From contig CM042145.1 of assembly GCA_023376005.1 (NCBI GenBank), positions 97,929,246 to 97,993,245 on the forward strand: a DNA stretch of 64,000 bases. The letters are read 5' to 3'. Numbering within the stretch: the stretch's first letter is position 1; every line of letters begins with the position of its first letter. The position numbers and the translations under genes are program-made. This DNA is from Doryteuthis pealeii. Its lineage: Eukaryota; Mollusca; Cephalopoda; Myopsida; Loliginidae. Below the pieces are notes generated by a model. It was not told where the DNA came from, ran no database searches, and saw only the letters and a program-made list of their open reading frames with translations. Below are positions 9,745 to 20,525 of the stretch, piece by piece.

Positions 9745-10284
9745 TAGACAGAGACAGAGAGATAGATTAGAGATCATAATAGTTGATAGTCCTACTTTAT
9801 ATTCTAATTCGTTTACTTGTCTGCACACCATGTTCTCTGGTTGGGCTTCTGTGAAGGGTTGGTATTTTTCTGCAATTGATTATTCTTCGTGCTGGGCTGG
9901 TCCTTGTCTTTAATATTCAATTAACAAATAAGACTTGGTTGTTTCTTGATTAAGCTTTTATTCGCAACCCTTCCCATATTGATTCCGCCGCGGGTAAGTT
10001 GAGAACTCTAAGAGATATCATCTCTGATAAGGTGCCGGTTCGCATCTGATCTAAAACTAATTCTCACGTCTAAACCGTCTACCGGAAGGTCAGTTGGAAG
10101 ATGACCGTTGTCACTCATCGGTCCCAGTAACTTTGCACGGACCCTGTCATTTTTAAATTGACGGATCCTAATTCAAAATTCTAACTACAGGTACGTTCAT
10201 AATTTATGACAGCTCATAAGTTATGTATCCCTTAAACTCTTGAGTGTTTTAAAAGTAATTTAAAACAAAATGTTTTGGTACATA
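9456..10284. other. No gene seen; GA/GACA repeat and small palindrome
   Basis: 9,567-9,599 is a near-perfect palindrome centred on CAAATTTG. 9,704-9,765 is a GA then GACA simple repeat. The rest shows no homology to other parts of the window apart from the duplicated arms. Confidence 0.5.
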
Positions 10285-10665
10285 TCTATTAATAATGGAG
10301 ATTCGCTTCCGGTTTTTGTCTGTAACAAAAATTACGTCGCTGCTTACGTCACATTACCCAAAACGTCATAACTAAATAAATACACACAAATTTGAACATG
10401 CAACATTAGACAGTCCTCATTGTTTTTTAAAACAATTTTTAATAAATACATGACTGGTATTATATATTTATATATAGTTTGTTTTATTTTAATAGATATT
10501 CAAAGTTAATAGAACTTAGTTTCAATTTCAAATTGTTTTATTTTTTTTACTCCTTTAATAAATTTGATGATTTGATGATTTATGGTTCAAACTCTCCGAC
10601 ATTTACTTTTTAACTTCCACCTCCTCAAGCAATATCATTCAAAAATATATTTTAACAATAACTTA
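10285..10665 (+). mobile_element. Helitron-like non-autonomous element, 3' end lost
   Basis: It starts TCTATTAATAATGGAGATTC after an A, then CGGTTTTTGTCTGTAACAAA and ACGTCGCTGCTTACGTCAC. The body matches the element at 26,872-27,251 up to the CAAGCAATAT block, but the terminal hairpin and CTAG end are not present. Copies in arms C (about 51,085) and B (about 47,360) are the duplicated locus. Confidence 0.6.
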
Positions 10666-10894
10666 AATTCAGTGAAGGGATTTATGCCTTTCTCAAGAGT
10701 ATTAGTCCGAAAATAAGCGTAATAGCTGGAGTTCACAGCGGCTAACACCCAACTACGATTCTACCGTAAGCTGCAGGTATTTAGTTTATTATAATTGAAC
10801 AGAAGGACTCAGATTACAATTGTAATTGGATTTTTATTCGAATAGAATAAATTCTGAGGTGAATTGATAGTGCAATTTGAAATATCCAATCATA

Positions 10895-11260
10895 CAGGTA
10901 AAGACTTAGGCCCTGACTTAGGCTATGCTGGCGGTTGGAGAGGCCCCTACCGATCAATCAGCTGGTCACGTCAAGCACTAGCACCTGTATGATTGTCCCA
11001 ACCTTATTGCCCTTGTGAAAAGCTCCAAACCTTTTTATCATATATATGCTAGAACGCCGTGGCTAAGGGTCTTCTTGTCCAGGGAATGACGGTGAGGTTC
11101 CTGTTCTGGAGGTCTGGGGAATGTGGAGCCCCCACCCTTGTAAACCTGGCATCAATGGTGATGAAGGGATGCTCCGCATTTCCCAGACCTCCAGAACGGC
11201 ATAAAATAACCCAATGGCTTGAAATGGGTTAAATAGAAATTTTTATAAAAACAATTGTGT
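10895..11260 (+). repeat. Dispersed family D joined to a family T-like segment
   Basis: GCCCTGACTTAGGC, CCGATCAATCAGCTGGTCACG and ATGATTGTCCCAACCTTAT define family D, also at 16,640-16,990. It continues with TATATGCTAGAACGCCGTGG and the segment with GGAGGTCTGGGGAATG. A pair of inverted GGTCTGG / CCAGACC words at about 11,110 and 11,185 makes a local hairpin. Confidence 0.5.
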
Positions 11261-11298
11261 TAAAAATTTATTTCCAAACTATCGCTACCTTTCAAAAT

Positions 11299-11370
11299 TT
11301 TGCCGGCATTAAATGGCCCACCGAGGTTGATATGCCGTAAATGGCCCATCGAGGTTGATATGCCATTAAA
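11299..11370 (+). repeat. LINE/SINE-type 3' tail motif, two tandem units
   Basis: Two copies of the tail GGCATTAAATGGCCCACCGA plus GGTTGATATGCC lie head to tail. The same tail closes the LINE-N element at 14,880-14,936. GGCAT and ATGCC can pair as a stem, as in 3' hairpins read by LINE reverse transcriptases. Confidence 0.6.
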
Positions 11371-11937
11371 AAAACAAACCAGCATACAGGTAAAAATTGG
11401 TACAACCGTGAGAAAAATTTGGGAGGCAAAGAGTTAACCAAATGTCTCTTAAACTTGTTAGATTCTTGTAATAACATCGATCCATGATGATATTGAATGA
11501 CAAGCCTGTCCATTCCCAAATGTTATCTTTCCATCCCTTCTGTCTTCCTCTTCATCTTACTTCCGGCGCTGTGCCCGCGCAATATGTTTTTTGTCAGGTC
11601 TGATGTTCTTGTCACATGCCCACGTCACATAATTTTCCTTTTCTTCAAAATGTTAAATTGAATGTCATGTGACCCAAAGGCTGGAGTTATTCTTTTACTG
11701 ATCAAATTTGTGATATTGTCGTTGTAATTTGATTTCTAAGATTTTAAGGCAGCATCTCATCTCAAGGGATTCAATGTCTCCCTGGAGATTATTTTCAGGT
11801 ATAAGGTGTGCTAAGATATTCCAAAACAGCGATGGCTGAATTGGCCAATCGAAAACGCCCAAACAATTAATTTACTATTTAAAAGCGTTGATAAATTGTC
11901 TAAGATTACTCGCTGGAAGGACTGCTTAATGGAATGA

Positions 11938-12290
11938 CCAACAGGATCAACTCTGATACAGCTTTCTACTTCGAATATACATCAACAGAAAAGGATTATA
12001 TCTAATACAATTTTTTACTTCAAGACAGGATCAACTCTGATAGAACTTCTACTTTAAGGACTGAACAACAGACTAGGATTATATCTAATACATCTTTTTA
12101 CTTAGAGGACAGATCAACAGACAAGGATTATATCTAATACATCTTTTTACTTAGAGGACAGATCAACAGACAAGGATTATATCTAATACATCTTTCTACT
12201 TTGAGGACAGAACAACAGACAAGGATTATATCTAAGAGGACAGATCAACAGACAAGTATTATATCTAATACATCTTTCTACATAAAAAAT
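11938..12290 (+). repeat. Minisatellite, 49-bp unit
   Basis: Units contain GGACAGATCAACAGACAAGG, ATTATATCTAATACATC and TTTTTACTTAGA; clean units start near 12,107 and 12,155 (period 49). Seven to eight units, the first ones diverged. The duplicated copies are at 52,690-53,044 and 45,497-45,850 (reverse). Noncoding. Confidence 0.8.
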
Positions 12291-12299
12291 ATTAGGACA

Positions 12300-12455
12300 C
12301 ATTGGGTTCTTTAAGCTTGGTTAGGCAACCAGTCTAGGAGAAGGAAAACTCTAAATTCAAACAGGTCTCGTTCTCGCTAGTCTAAAACTAGAGGGCTCCT
12401 CTTTTCACAGGGTTGACATGCCGCAAAATCCAACCAACCAGCCAGCCAACCAACC
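12300..12455 (+). repeat. SINE-B 3' fragment plus tail motif
   Basis: 12,300-12,372 matches the SINE-B TTTAAGCTTGGTTAGGCAAC / GGAAAACTCTAAATTCAAAC block. 12,402-12,455 has GGGTTGACATGCCGC followed by a CCAACCAACC-type repeat, the same tail seen on other families. Confidence 0.55.
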
Positions 12456-12611
12456 TCCCCAGTCCAAAAATATATCGATAATTTTCATGATCAAATTTTA
12501 CCATTCAGATATACATTGTACTGGAAATTATTTTATTCACTAAGAGCATTTTAAGCATTTTACTTACCTAATCAAAATCTTTGCTCCACATTATTTTTAC
12601 GGAGAGAAAAA

Positions 12612-12810
12612 TGAATACTGGTCCCCGCCAAGTCAGCGCATGAGTAGCACAACTTGTTACTCTGATCTGTGCGGTGAAGTGAGGAGCTGATGGTAGGTGT
12701 GGCGCTTGGCCTTAGCGAACGTAATCACCCTGGTCTATTGCTAACAAAAAGGGGATAGACTCTTCGCTGTCCGGCTGATACCAACAATAGGCTACGCCTC
12801 CAAATTTACC
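12612..12810 (+). repeat. SINE-A, 5'-truncated
   Basis: The SINE-A body runs from CCCCGCCAAGTCAGCGCATG through GATCTGTGCGGTGAAGTGAG and GATGGTAGGTGTGGCGC to GGGGATAGACTC and GCTGATACCAACAATAGGC. The tRNA-like head is missing. Confidence 0.75.
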
Positions 12811-13832
12811 TTTTTCTTATGTATGAAAAAAATCAAAACATTATTCTCTGAAGATAACGACATGTTTACATATGATTTCTATTATTGTTTTATTTCTGTT
12901 TTAAAATATGTTTAATTAGAGTGCTGTATACGTAAATATATTCCCGTCGAAACACGTGTCAGCATTTAGTAAATTTCATCCATACAAATATATTTATGTT
13001 TTTCCATTTATCTTCTCAACTTACGTATGAATTAAATATACTTGTCAACTAGTGTGTGAGATGTGTTGATCTATCGTATGTGTGTGCCTGTATGTTTTTC
13101 CCCTTTATTCTCTGTCTGGCGTTGTTATTTATTCATTTATCTATTTATTTATTTGTGTCATCTACGCATGCGTATGCAAAAGGCAGCGTTTAACTCTATG
13201 AAAACTTTCGACATTTCCGCTTTACTTAATTAAAATAATGGCCACTGTAAACTTCTGCGTCTTGCAAACCAAATTTACGGAGATATACGAAACTTTTCGC
13301 TCCGTGTAAAAAGCGCCTAATATTATTAGACCGGCAACCAACAAACTGAAAAAAAAAAAATAGATAAATAAAAGAATTTAAAAAATAAAACAGCAAATAA
13401 ATAGAAAATGCGAATGAACCGTCTGCTTTATAGCTGTAGATTTTGTCAATTTCAGAATTTGATAAAAATTTATTACATTATTCGCTTTAAAAATATGCTT
13501 TATGCTTATATTTACGCCATTTTATTTTTATACATTTCTCCTTTTGTTTCGTTTTGTTTCGTTTATCCATTATTTAATTTTTTTTTTTTGTTTAACATAT
13601 CTCTAATTTCTGTTTGACGATGTATAAATGGGAAAAAGAAATAACTGGAAGTGTCGGCAGCAGGAGATGGATGCCAGAAAGCTCATGTTAGAAAAGGAAG
13701 TCCTTCAGACGCCATCTTGTCAGATGTCATCCTCCATTATATTTTTTGTTAATTTGAAGAGCGTACGCAGAAGAAGAATAAAAAGATTCAGCAGTTAAGA
13801 AAGGTTTTATCTTTGTCTCTGAATTTTTTAAA
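12811..13832. other. No gene seen
   Basis: Very AT-rich, with T-rich and TTTA runs. Open frames here are short, low-complexity and rich in F, I, Y and N, and have no recognisable domain. Confidence 0.55.
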
Positions 13833-13960
13833 GATGAGGCTTGATGATTCTAATTATTTGGATTTTCCGCAATGTTGTCCTGATCTTTATTGTTATATAC
13901 ACAACGTTTCGACTGATTTACCCTCTGGCATTCTTCAGGTGTTTCTTGTCAGACACGCCG
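13833..13960 (-). repeat. Penelope-type unit with hammerhead-like core
   Basis: The minus strand gives CTGAAGA (13,938-13,932), a stem II of moderate quality, then GAAAC (13,920-13,916) and GTTGTGTATATAAC. It matches one arm of the 5,816-6,122 inverted pair, including the flanking AATTATTTGGATTTTCCGC versus TTATTCGGACTAT blocks. A short stem I (ACAC with GTGT) is possible; stem III would be minimal. Related copies are at 54,562-54,690 and about 43,905-44,035 (plus). Confidence 0.5.
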
Positions 13961-14151
13961 CAAAATCCAACCGCAAAATCCAACCAACCAGCCTCCCCCA
14001 CTCCAAAAATATATCGAGAATTTTCATGATCAAATTTTACCGTTCAGATATACATTGTACTGGAAATTATTTTATTCACTAAGAGCATTTTAAGCATTTT
14101 ATTTACCTAATCAAAATCTTGGCTCCACATTATTTTACGGAGGGAAAAATG

Positions 14152-14313
14152 AATACTGGCCCCCGCTAAGTCAGCGCATGAGTAGCACAACTTGTTACTC
14201 TGATCTGTGCCGTGAAGTTGGTAGCTGATGGTAGGTGTGGCGCTTCGCCTTAGCAAACGTAATCTCCCTGGTTTAGTGCTAACAAAAGGGGGATAGACTC
14301 CCTCGCTGTCCGG
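14152..14313 (+). repeat. SINE-A, truncated at both ends
   Basis: Same body as 12,612-12,810 (CCCCGCTAAGTCAGCGCATG, GATGGTAGGTGTGGCGC, GGGGATAGACTCCC). It stops at the CTGTCCGG word, where other copies continue with CTGATACC. Confidence 0.75.
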
Positions 14314-14513
14314 TAGTCATCGAACTCGGGAACCTTCTTATTGAACTCGGGGTTCCTTGGTGTCGTTATCGAGAGCCTTTACGTGACTTCGAACAGAATC
14401 CGGGGTAGAGTGTTTTCACTCCGCTAACCATGGCTGGGTATAAGTAATAAAGCTATGTTAAGTATTCTATGTTATTTTCGGTCGTTGTCAAGATTGAAAC
14501 TGCAACCTACAGA

Positions 14514-14936
14514 TGATTGTAGTGGCTGACGGGCCACAGAAGTATTAGAAGAGAAGAAGTAATACTCGCCAGATTGCGTATTGGGCACACCCACATTACC
14601 CATTCGTACCTGTTAAAAGGGGAGGGTGCCCCAGTGTGCACAACATGCAAAGTACAACTTACAACCAAGCATATCCTTCTAAATTGTAACAGACTTAAAC
14701 ATATCCGCGCAAATTACTATCAAGCTAGAAACCTGAAAGACATCTTTAAGAATACAAACCCTGAAAACATTTTAAATTTTATTAAAAAAAGCAACCTTTT
14801 CAATAAAATATAACAGAACATAACCAATTATCTCCATAGAACCACTACTTTAAAGTCTGAAATCCATAATAACCTTTTTGGCATTAAATGACCCACAGAG
14901 GTTGATATGCCGTTAAACAAAACTCAAACTCAAACT
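14514..14936 (+). pseudogene. LINE-N: non-LTR retrotransposon RNase H-distal C-terminus and 3' tail
   Basis: An open frame from about 14,530 to the stop at 14,811-14,813 encodes EEVILARLRIGHTHITHSYL, a zinc knuckle C-x2-C-x7-H-x4-C (VCTTCKVQLTTKHILLNC), then YYQARNLKDIF, ENILNFIKKSNLF. This order is the known C-terminus of I/Jockey-group polyproteins. A short 3' UTR follows, with GGCATTAAATGACCCACAGA, GGTTGATATGCC and a CAAACT repeat tail ending near 14,936. It is 5'-truncated, as usual for LINEs. The frame is intact here but broken by two small deletions in arm C. Confidence 0.75.
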
Positions 14937-14979
14937 TAGAATTGTTTTAACTCAACCTCTATATTCATTGCGGCATGTC

Positions 14980-15078
14980 TCTCGATTACGACAACGAGAA
15001 TCGAACTCGCTATTCAGTAGTAATGGATTATGAATAGCTTGACAGCCATGACACTACAATGAGATGCCGGCTAGAATG
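14980..15078 (-). repeat. SINE-C tRNA-like head
   Basis: On the minus strand it begins GGCATCTCATTGTAGTGTCA, has an A-box-like region, then TCCATTACTACTGAATAGCG and a B-box GAGTTCGATTCTCG. The same head occurs at 30.24 kb and in tandem at 31.9-32.3 kb. Confidence 0.55.
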
Positions 15079-15247
15079 TGTTGCAAATTATCGTAAACTA
15101 GTGTCTCTAGTAAAATGTCGCTTAATATTGTTGCAGATGAGTCCTCTGAGTAAGAGTAGTAATATAATAGTAGTAATATACAAGCAAAAACTAATAACTG
15201 CCGATTGAGTTAAACAGACTTTTCATTTTTATGTATTTATATATCTA

Positions 15248-15731
15248 CCTATTAATAATGGAGATTTTCTGTATTTCTGTCTGTAACAAAAACTACGTCG
15301 TAGCTCTACGTCACAGCGTACGTCACAATATTCTTATGCTATATACACCCAACATTTGAGAAGCAATTTTAAAAATTGTTTTTTACTCTCGTCCCCCTTC
15401 TTTTTTTTACAGTAACAAGAAGTTAACTAAATCTAAGAAAAGTTTACAAATAAATAAATACCTACGATTTTGTGTAAAATTGCTGTGGAAAATATTCAAA
15501 ATAATTGTTACATGCACGCAACATTTTAATTGAGAAGGACAGGGCTCAGTTTTCATTTCAAATTGTTTTTTTTTTTTGTTTTTTTTGTTTTTTACCCCTT
15601 TAATAAATATGAGGGTTTTGCTTACTTATGATACAAACTCTCTGATATTGAATTTTTAACTCCCACCCTCTCAGGCAATGTCTTTCAAAAATTAATTTTT
15701 ACGACGCCCAGAGGATGTTTTCTGTTGTTAG
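15248..15731 (+). mobile_element. Helitron-like non-autonomous element
   Basis: The 5' end is TATTAATAATGGAGATTTTC with TGTCTGTAACAAAAACTACG, as in the elements at 10,285 and 26,872. The 3' end has CTCAGGCAATG, then a decayed hairpin CGCCCAGAGGATG, and GTTAGT at 15,728-15,732 where CTAG-T is expected. Length about 484 bp, no coding frame. Non-autonomous by its size. Confidence 0.6.
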
Positions 15732-15842
15732 TTTTTGTAATCTATCTACCTTCTATACACATATAAGGAGCAGTTGAGTGTATGTATGTCCAGAAGAAAC
15801 TAGGAAAATAAAACAATTAATAACAAAGTAAATATATATATA

Positions 15843-16125
15843 TTTACCAACTCCTCCGCACGAGTAGGATGCGACACAAGGTCAATTTCATATGCGGAGT
15901 TTAACAAGGTTGAATTAAGAGTTTTCATTCTCCTTGACTGGTTACCTATCCATGGTTAAAGAGCCCAGTATGCCCTGCTATTTACCCATAGCTGGAGCGA
16001 GACTTGGATTCATACCTTTCCCAAGGGTATTAGCGCCTGGTGAAATGCAAACAGCTTCGTCGAGGAATTGAACTCGGGACGACAGGTCCATTTCCTACGA
16101 CTCTAACCATTAGACCACGCGCCTC
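15843..16125 (-). repeat. SINE-B, full-length young copy
   Basis: On the minus strand the head is GAGGCGCGTGGTCTAATGGT (A-box region) with B-box GAGTTCAATTCC near 16,070, followed by the body and the 3' end CTTGTGTCGCATCCTACTCG and a GGAGGAGTTGGTAAATA tail. Length about 283 bp. It is flanked on both sides by AAATATATATA-type sequence, which may be a target duplication or part of the tail. Confidence 0.8.
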
Positions 16126-16479
16126 AAAAGTAAATATATATATATATATAAATTCACTCTCGCCAGAGCTTGGTTTTGTGCAAAAGTAACGAAGATTTTA
16201 TTTTTTATAAGGGAAGATATTTTAAAAATTAAAATTTGAATAATAACAGAAGGAAACGTCATTAGCACATTATTATTTTATTTTGGCACAATTTTTTTCG
16301 CTTTGAAATATAATATTGATTGATTAAATTAATCACTTCATTTATATCTTTTTTTTAATTGTAAATTATTGATTTAAATTCCTTACTATATTGTTATGAG
16401 TGACGTCATTTCCTGTATCCAAGCAAAAAAAATCCTGACGTCCCATTAGGCCGAATGGACGCACGTTCTTTTTTATGTA

Positions 16480-16600
16480 AGGATTTTGATGGGGCATCCT
16501 ACGAGGATCCAACTCAAGATTCATTAATAACGGATCTGTGAGACTAACTTCCCCTCTCTACCCAGGCGACGCTGGGTAGCCGCATTTAGTAATCAATAAT
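16480..16600 (-). repeat. SINE-C-like fragment
   Basis: GGGGCATCCTACGAGGATCC and AATAACGGATCTGTGAGACT match the reverse complement of the SINE-C head seen at 32,205-32,290. The 5' side continues into unrelated GGCGACGCTGGGTAGCC sequence. Confidence 0.45.
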
Positions 16601-16639
16601 TTACAATTTTGTATGTGTACAGTGAATAAATGGTTCTAG

Positions 16640-16990
16640 TATTTTTTTTCTATTCAATCCACCCCTGTCGGCTAGAGCAAAAGAATACATCGACTGCACT
16701 TTTGCAGAGGGGTAAAATCCCTCCAATGTTGTCACCTGTTGGCCGTGACTGGTGATTCGTGATGCTTAAGGACAGAAACCTAGTGGTGGAGCAGTCCATG
16801 ACATGCAACACTTCCCTTTGGCCCTGACTTAGGCCGGAGGCTCCGTCCGATCAATCCGCTGGTTACGTCAAGCCCTATCCTCTACATGATTGTCCCAACC
16901 CTACTACCATTATGGCAAACCCAGGCCCTTTTTATGTATTAGAAGGCAATTTCGGAGGGTCTTAGTGCCCTGTGTATGCCGTTAAACATC
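16640..16990 (+). repeat. Dispersed family D, longest copy
   Basis: It runs from CCACCCCTGTCGGCTAGAGC through CTGGTGATTCGTGATGCTTA, GTCCATGACATGCAACACTT and GCCCTGACTTAGGC to ATGATTGTCCCAACCCTACT and a GTATGCCGTTAAAC end. Partial copies lie at 4,835, 5,480 and 10,895. No protein signature. I do not recognise the family. Confidence 0.55.
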
Positions 16991-17007
16991 ATCTAATGGA
17001 AAAGTTC

Positions 17008-17870
17008 CGTTAGCTAACAGCTGTCCATAATGATATTGATGCTTCTATTGAGAAAATAATTTGAATTCGTCACTCCTAAATAGAAATATCATCTTGTAAA
17101 GCTGCTAACTATAATATACTAATCCTTTAAGATTCTGACTATCATTTCATAGTTAACAGCCGTCCATAATGATATTGATGCTTCTATTTAGAAAGGAGTG
17201 AAGATTGTTAATTAATATTTCATAGTTAAGAAGATTTGGCGCAGACCGGTATCGAACCAGGAAATTTTCGATTCCTAGGTGGGTGCTCTACTGACTGAGC
17301 TACTCAAATTAAATTAGATTTTTTTTTAAATTTCAGGTAAGGATGTTAATTAGTATTTCATAGTTGCCAACTGTCCATGATGATATCGGTTCTTCTATTT
17401 AGTAAGAATTAGAATCCTTCGCACCTAAATAGAAGTATCAATATAATCATGTAAAGCCCTTAGCTATAATTTACTAATTCTTCACGATTCTGATTAGTAT
17501 TTCATAGTTAAAGGCTGTCTATAATTATACTGATGCTTCTATTTACAATGGAATGAAGGATTATAATTAGTATTTCATAATTAATAGCTGTCCTTGATGA
17601 TATTTATGCTTCTATTTAGAAAGGAGTGAAAGATGTTAATTAGTATTTCATAGTTAACATATGTCCATAATGATATTGATACTTCTATTTTGAAAGGTGT
17701 GAAATATTATAATACTTATTTCATAGCTGACAGCTGTCCATGATGATATTGATGCTTCTATTTAGAAAGGAGTGAAAGATTTTAATTAGTATTTCATGAT
17801 TAACAGCTGTCCATAATGAATTTGATGCTTTTATTTAGAAAGGAGTGAAAGATTATAATTACCATAGATA
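17008..17870 (+). repeat. Minisatellite, about 73-bp unit, with inverted units
   Basis: The unit reads TAGTATTTCATAGTTAACAG, CTGTCCATAATGATATTGAT, GCTTCTATTTAGAAAGGAGT, GAAAGATGTTAAT. About nine plus-oriented units are present. Two stretches (17,070-17,140 and 17,420-17,490) are the same unit reversed. The array is interrupted by a tRNA-like sequence at 17,229-17,312. Duplicated at 57,747-58,600 and, reversed, at about 40,270-41,080. Confidence 0.8.
17229..17312 (-). repeat. Solo tRNA-like SINE head inside the minisatellite
   Basis: The minus strand shows a D-arm-like A-box TAGCTCAGTCAGTAGAGC and a B-box GGTTCGATACC, 31 bases apart. The D-arm (GCTC/GAGC) and T-arm (CTGG/CCGG around TTCGATA) can pair, but the anticodon arm and acceptor stem cannot. 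So it is a SINE-A-type head, not a working tRNA gene. No SINE body follows. Confidence 0.65.
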
Positions 17871-18092
17871 CACTTTGAAATGTATTTCTGTTAAATTTCA
17901 CAACCAGCAACCCGTAGCTTAAACGAGGTCAAACATTTCCTTTCTTAGAAAGCTAAAAAAATGATTTTAAGGTTTCATCCGGCCGTATTTATTTTGTTTA
18001 AATTTTATTTTATTCGCTTTGCTAACTCCCTTTTCCCTAATCTATATCATCTACCCAGAGCTGAATGGCTGACCCAATGGGTCACGTTTTGT

Positions 18093-18110
18093 CTAGTATA
18101 TATATATATA

Positions 18111-18144
<34 letters not shown>
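18093..18144. repeat. TA-GT microsatellite
   Basis: A TA run followed by a GT run that leads directly into the SINE-B 3' end at 18,145. Its length differs in arm C (58,830-58,870). Confidence 0.85.
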
Positions 18145-18145
<1 letters not shown>

Positions 18146-18410
18146 CAACTCTTTTACACGGGACAGATGAGACACAAGGTCAATTTCTTAAGCGGAGTTG
18201 AATTCAAAGTTTTCCTTATCCTCAACAGGTTACCTAGCCAAGTTTAAAGAGACCAGACTGTCCTATTATCTACCCATAGCTGGAGGAAGAGTAGTTGGCT
18301 ACATACATTTCCAATAGCGCTATGGGAAATGCAAACAGCTTCGTCCAGGATTTGAACTCGGATCGCTGAGACCATTTCCTACGACTCTAACCATTACATC
18401 ACGCGCCTCC
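18145..18410 (-). repeat. SINE-B
   Basis: Minus-strand copy with head GGAGGCGCGTGATGTAATGG, B-box GAGTTCAAATCC near 18,350, the GCATTTCCCATAGCGC body and the 3' end TTGTGTCTCATCTGTCCCG. Length about 266 bp, close to the copy at 15,843. Confidence 0.75.
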
Positions 18411-18450
18411 ACACTTACAACATTCTATCTTTTACTATTTTTTCATAAAA

Positions 18451-18695
18451 GTCGTCGGGGAGACCTAAAGTTAAAGTCGATATCAGCCAGACAGCGAGGG
18501 AGTCTATCCCTTTTTCACTAGCGCTAAACCAAGGATATTGTTTTTTAGCATCTGAGATGGAGCACCACCTACCATCAGATCCTCACTTTACCGCACAGAT
18601 CTCTGTGCTACTCATACGCTGAGTTAGCGAGGGCCGGTATCGAACCAGGAACCTTGCAATTGCTAGTCAAGTACTCTACCGACTGAGTTAAACCG
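18451..18695 (-). repeat. SINE-A, complete with tRNA-like head
   Basis: This is the best SINE-A copy. On the minus strand the A-box TAACTCAGTCGGTAGAG is at 18,690-18,674 and the B-box GGTTCGATACC at 18,646-18,636. The body follows, with CTCAGCGTATGAGTAGCAC and GGGATAGACTCCC, and ends at CCCCGACGAC near 18,451. Length about 245 bp. Both Pol III boxes intact. Confidence 0.8.
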
Positions 18696-18699
18696 GACT

Positions 18700-20037
18700 T
18701 TTTTCGTACTCAGATTAAATTAGTTTTTTTTCAATTTTAGGTAGATATGGAATATCTCTTCTACTTCGTTTTTTAAATGAATTACAGTTCAAGAAGGTTA
18801 CAGCAGTTAAAATATATACAATTGGTGTCGTCGTTGTCCTCACGGACACTCTAAATCGTTTCAATGTTCGAGTCGTTGGGTCAAGTGCTCTATCTTCACC
18901 TGTCTTCGACCTTAGCTGATGAACTCGCGAAAACGGAGAAAACGGATACGAATGAAGACGCTGCGAAATTGTAGCTACAGGAATAGATAGGCATTGGGTG
19001 AACATTGGTCACTGTTAATGATGGAGAGAAAACAGTAGCGTTTCAGTCGTCCCCCTGTTTACGTCAGCGAGGTGTCCAGTAGCGGTAGTTGCGAATCCGA
19101 GACGATGACAAGTCGTGACTGGTGTTCATTTCGTCGGTTCGATTGTGAAGGTGAAACCGAGGACATTGGGTTGATCAGAATAACTTGTTAATGGTGGCAG
19201 AACAAGACAGAAATTAAGAGGCCGACCTCAGAGCACATGACAATTTAATTTCTCTCACTCTCTAACAATATCTTGCCTGGCGAAAATAAAGTGAAAACAA
19301 CTGAATGGTCTTTGCAAAGGACAAAAAAAAAACATAAAAAATCTACAGAAACAACGGCACTACAGTCACGTTCATGAGCTTTGCAACTTTGTAGATGGTG
19401 ACGTCAAATAAGTTTTTACTAAAAAGCTGAGTTAACTCTTCACCTACTTTAAACCGCTCACAGCGGCTCTCCCACTACTGCTATCCTACCGAAAGCCACT
19501 GACAGGCAGCTCTCGTATGTGTCACTTGTTTATAGTAGTGAAAAATCACAACGTGAACACTCCTGTCATCTTTTGTTTTTGTCTGTGAACCAAATTTGAG
19601 ATAGGTATTTATGTCAAATAAGTTGTTACTACCATGGGGAGTTAACTATTTGCCTACTTTAAACCGCTCACTGTGGCTCTTACCACTCTCGTACGTGTCA
19701 CTTGTTTACATAGAAAAATCATTATATGAACATTCCCGCCATTTTTTTTTTGTCTGTGAACCAACCCTGAGATTAGTACTTGATCCTTTTGCAATAGGGA
19801 ACCAGTTGATTATTTGTTTGTTTGTTTGTTTATTGATTTTAACGGCATATCAACCTGTCTGGGGTTATGTCATGCCTAACGGTTAGGAAGTTATAAATAT
19901 TGTGTATTTATATTTATACTTGTTAGTAATTGGTTTTAACACTAAGGAACAACCAAGGATTCTTCACTAAGGAACACAAGGGATCTCTACTGTAAAGTGC
20001 CCTCACTTGAAGCCTAAGAATAGCCACAAAAATCGTA
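18700..20037. other. Unique-looking segment, no gene assigned
   Basis: 18,715-19,005 carries a 96-codon minus-strand open frame with no recognisable domain; arm C has a one-base deletion that changes its N-terminus, which argues against coding. 19,385-19,740 holds two direct copies of a block with GAGTTAACT, TACTTTAAACCGCTCAC and GTGTCACTTGTTTA. 19,812-19,880 has a GTTT repeat followed by the GGCATATCAACCTGTCTGGG tail motif (minus orientation). Confidence 0.45.
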
Positions 20038-20045
20038 ACATAGAG

Positions 20046-20525
20046 CAGCGGTCCCCAACCCGGGTTGTGACCCGGTACCGGGCCGCGGGCTATTAGGTAC
20101 CGGGAGCACAGAACGTTTGAATTTATTTTTTTTTATTGATTATCAGTCTAAATGTTGATGTTTATTATGAAAAGTGACTTCTGTGCCTCTTGACAGGTCT
20201 CGGTCATGTGATAGGTCACCAGCCGTTACCCCAAAAACTAGCAAAAAATGAGTGAAAAACAAACATCTTTGGCGAGCTTTTTGGAAAGAGGAAAAAGGCC
20301 CAATGAGGAGTCAGAAGAAGAGCCTACGAATTCCAAGAAAACAAAATCTGCATTTAAAAAGATATCAGGATTCCTACTTAAAATACGGTTCATCCCTTCA
20401 GGTGATTCTCATGCACTGTCATTACGATTATCGATCAAATGTAGGCCGGAGCATATGAAGGCCGGTCCGTGAAAATATTGTCTTAGATGAACCGGTCCGT
20501 GCGCAAAAAAGGTTGGGGACCGCAG
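20046..20525 (+). mobile_element. Non-autonomous hAT transposon with 8-bp target duplication
   Basis: Terminal inverted repeats CAGCGGTCCCCAACC (20,046-20,060) and GGTTGGGGACCGCAG (20,511-20,525) differ by one base. They are flanked by the 8-bp duplication ACATAGAG (20,038-20,045 and 20,526-20,533), which is diagnostic for hAT. Length 480 bp. Inside, from 20,248, is the start of a hAT transposase: MSEKQTSLASF, then an acidic stretch EESEEEP, lysine-rich KKTKSAFK, and, one frame over, YQDSYLKYG. This is the N-terminus of the ZBED5/SCAND3-like transposase group, joined to the 3' end by an internal deletion. Small frameshifts break it. Arm C has it at 60,850-61,340 with the same duplication. Confidence 0.9.

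Noticed and set aside
11938..12290. CRISPR-like array
   Set aside because: The units are contiguous 49-bp repeats without unique spacers, in an animal genome.
17229..17312. tRNA gene on the minus strand
   Set aside because: The D-arm and T-arm look right, but the anticodon arm and acceptor stem do not pair, and the same head belongs to SINE-A.
18715..19005. 96-codon minus-strand open frame repeated in arm C
   Set aside because: No domain recognised, and the two haplotype-like copies differ by a one-base indel that changes the N-terminus, which is not expected of a conserved exon.
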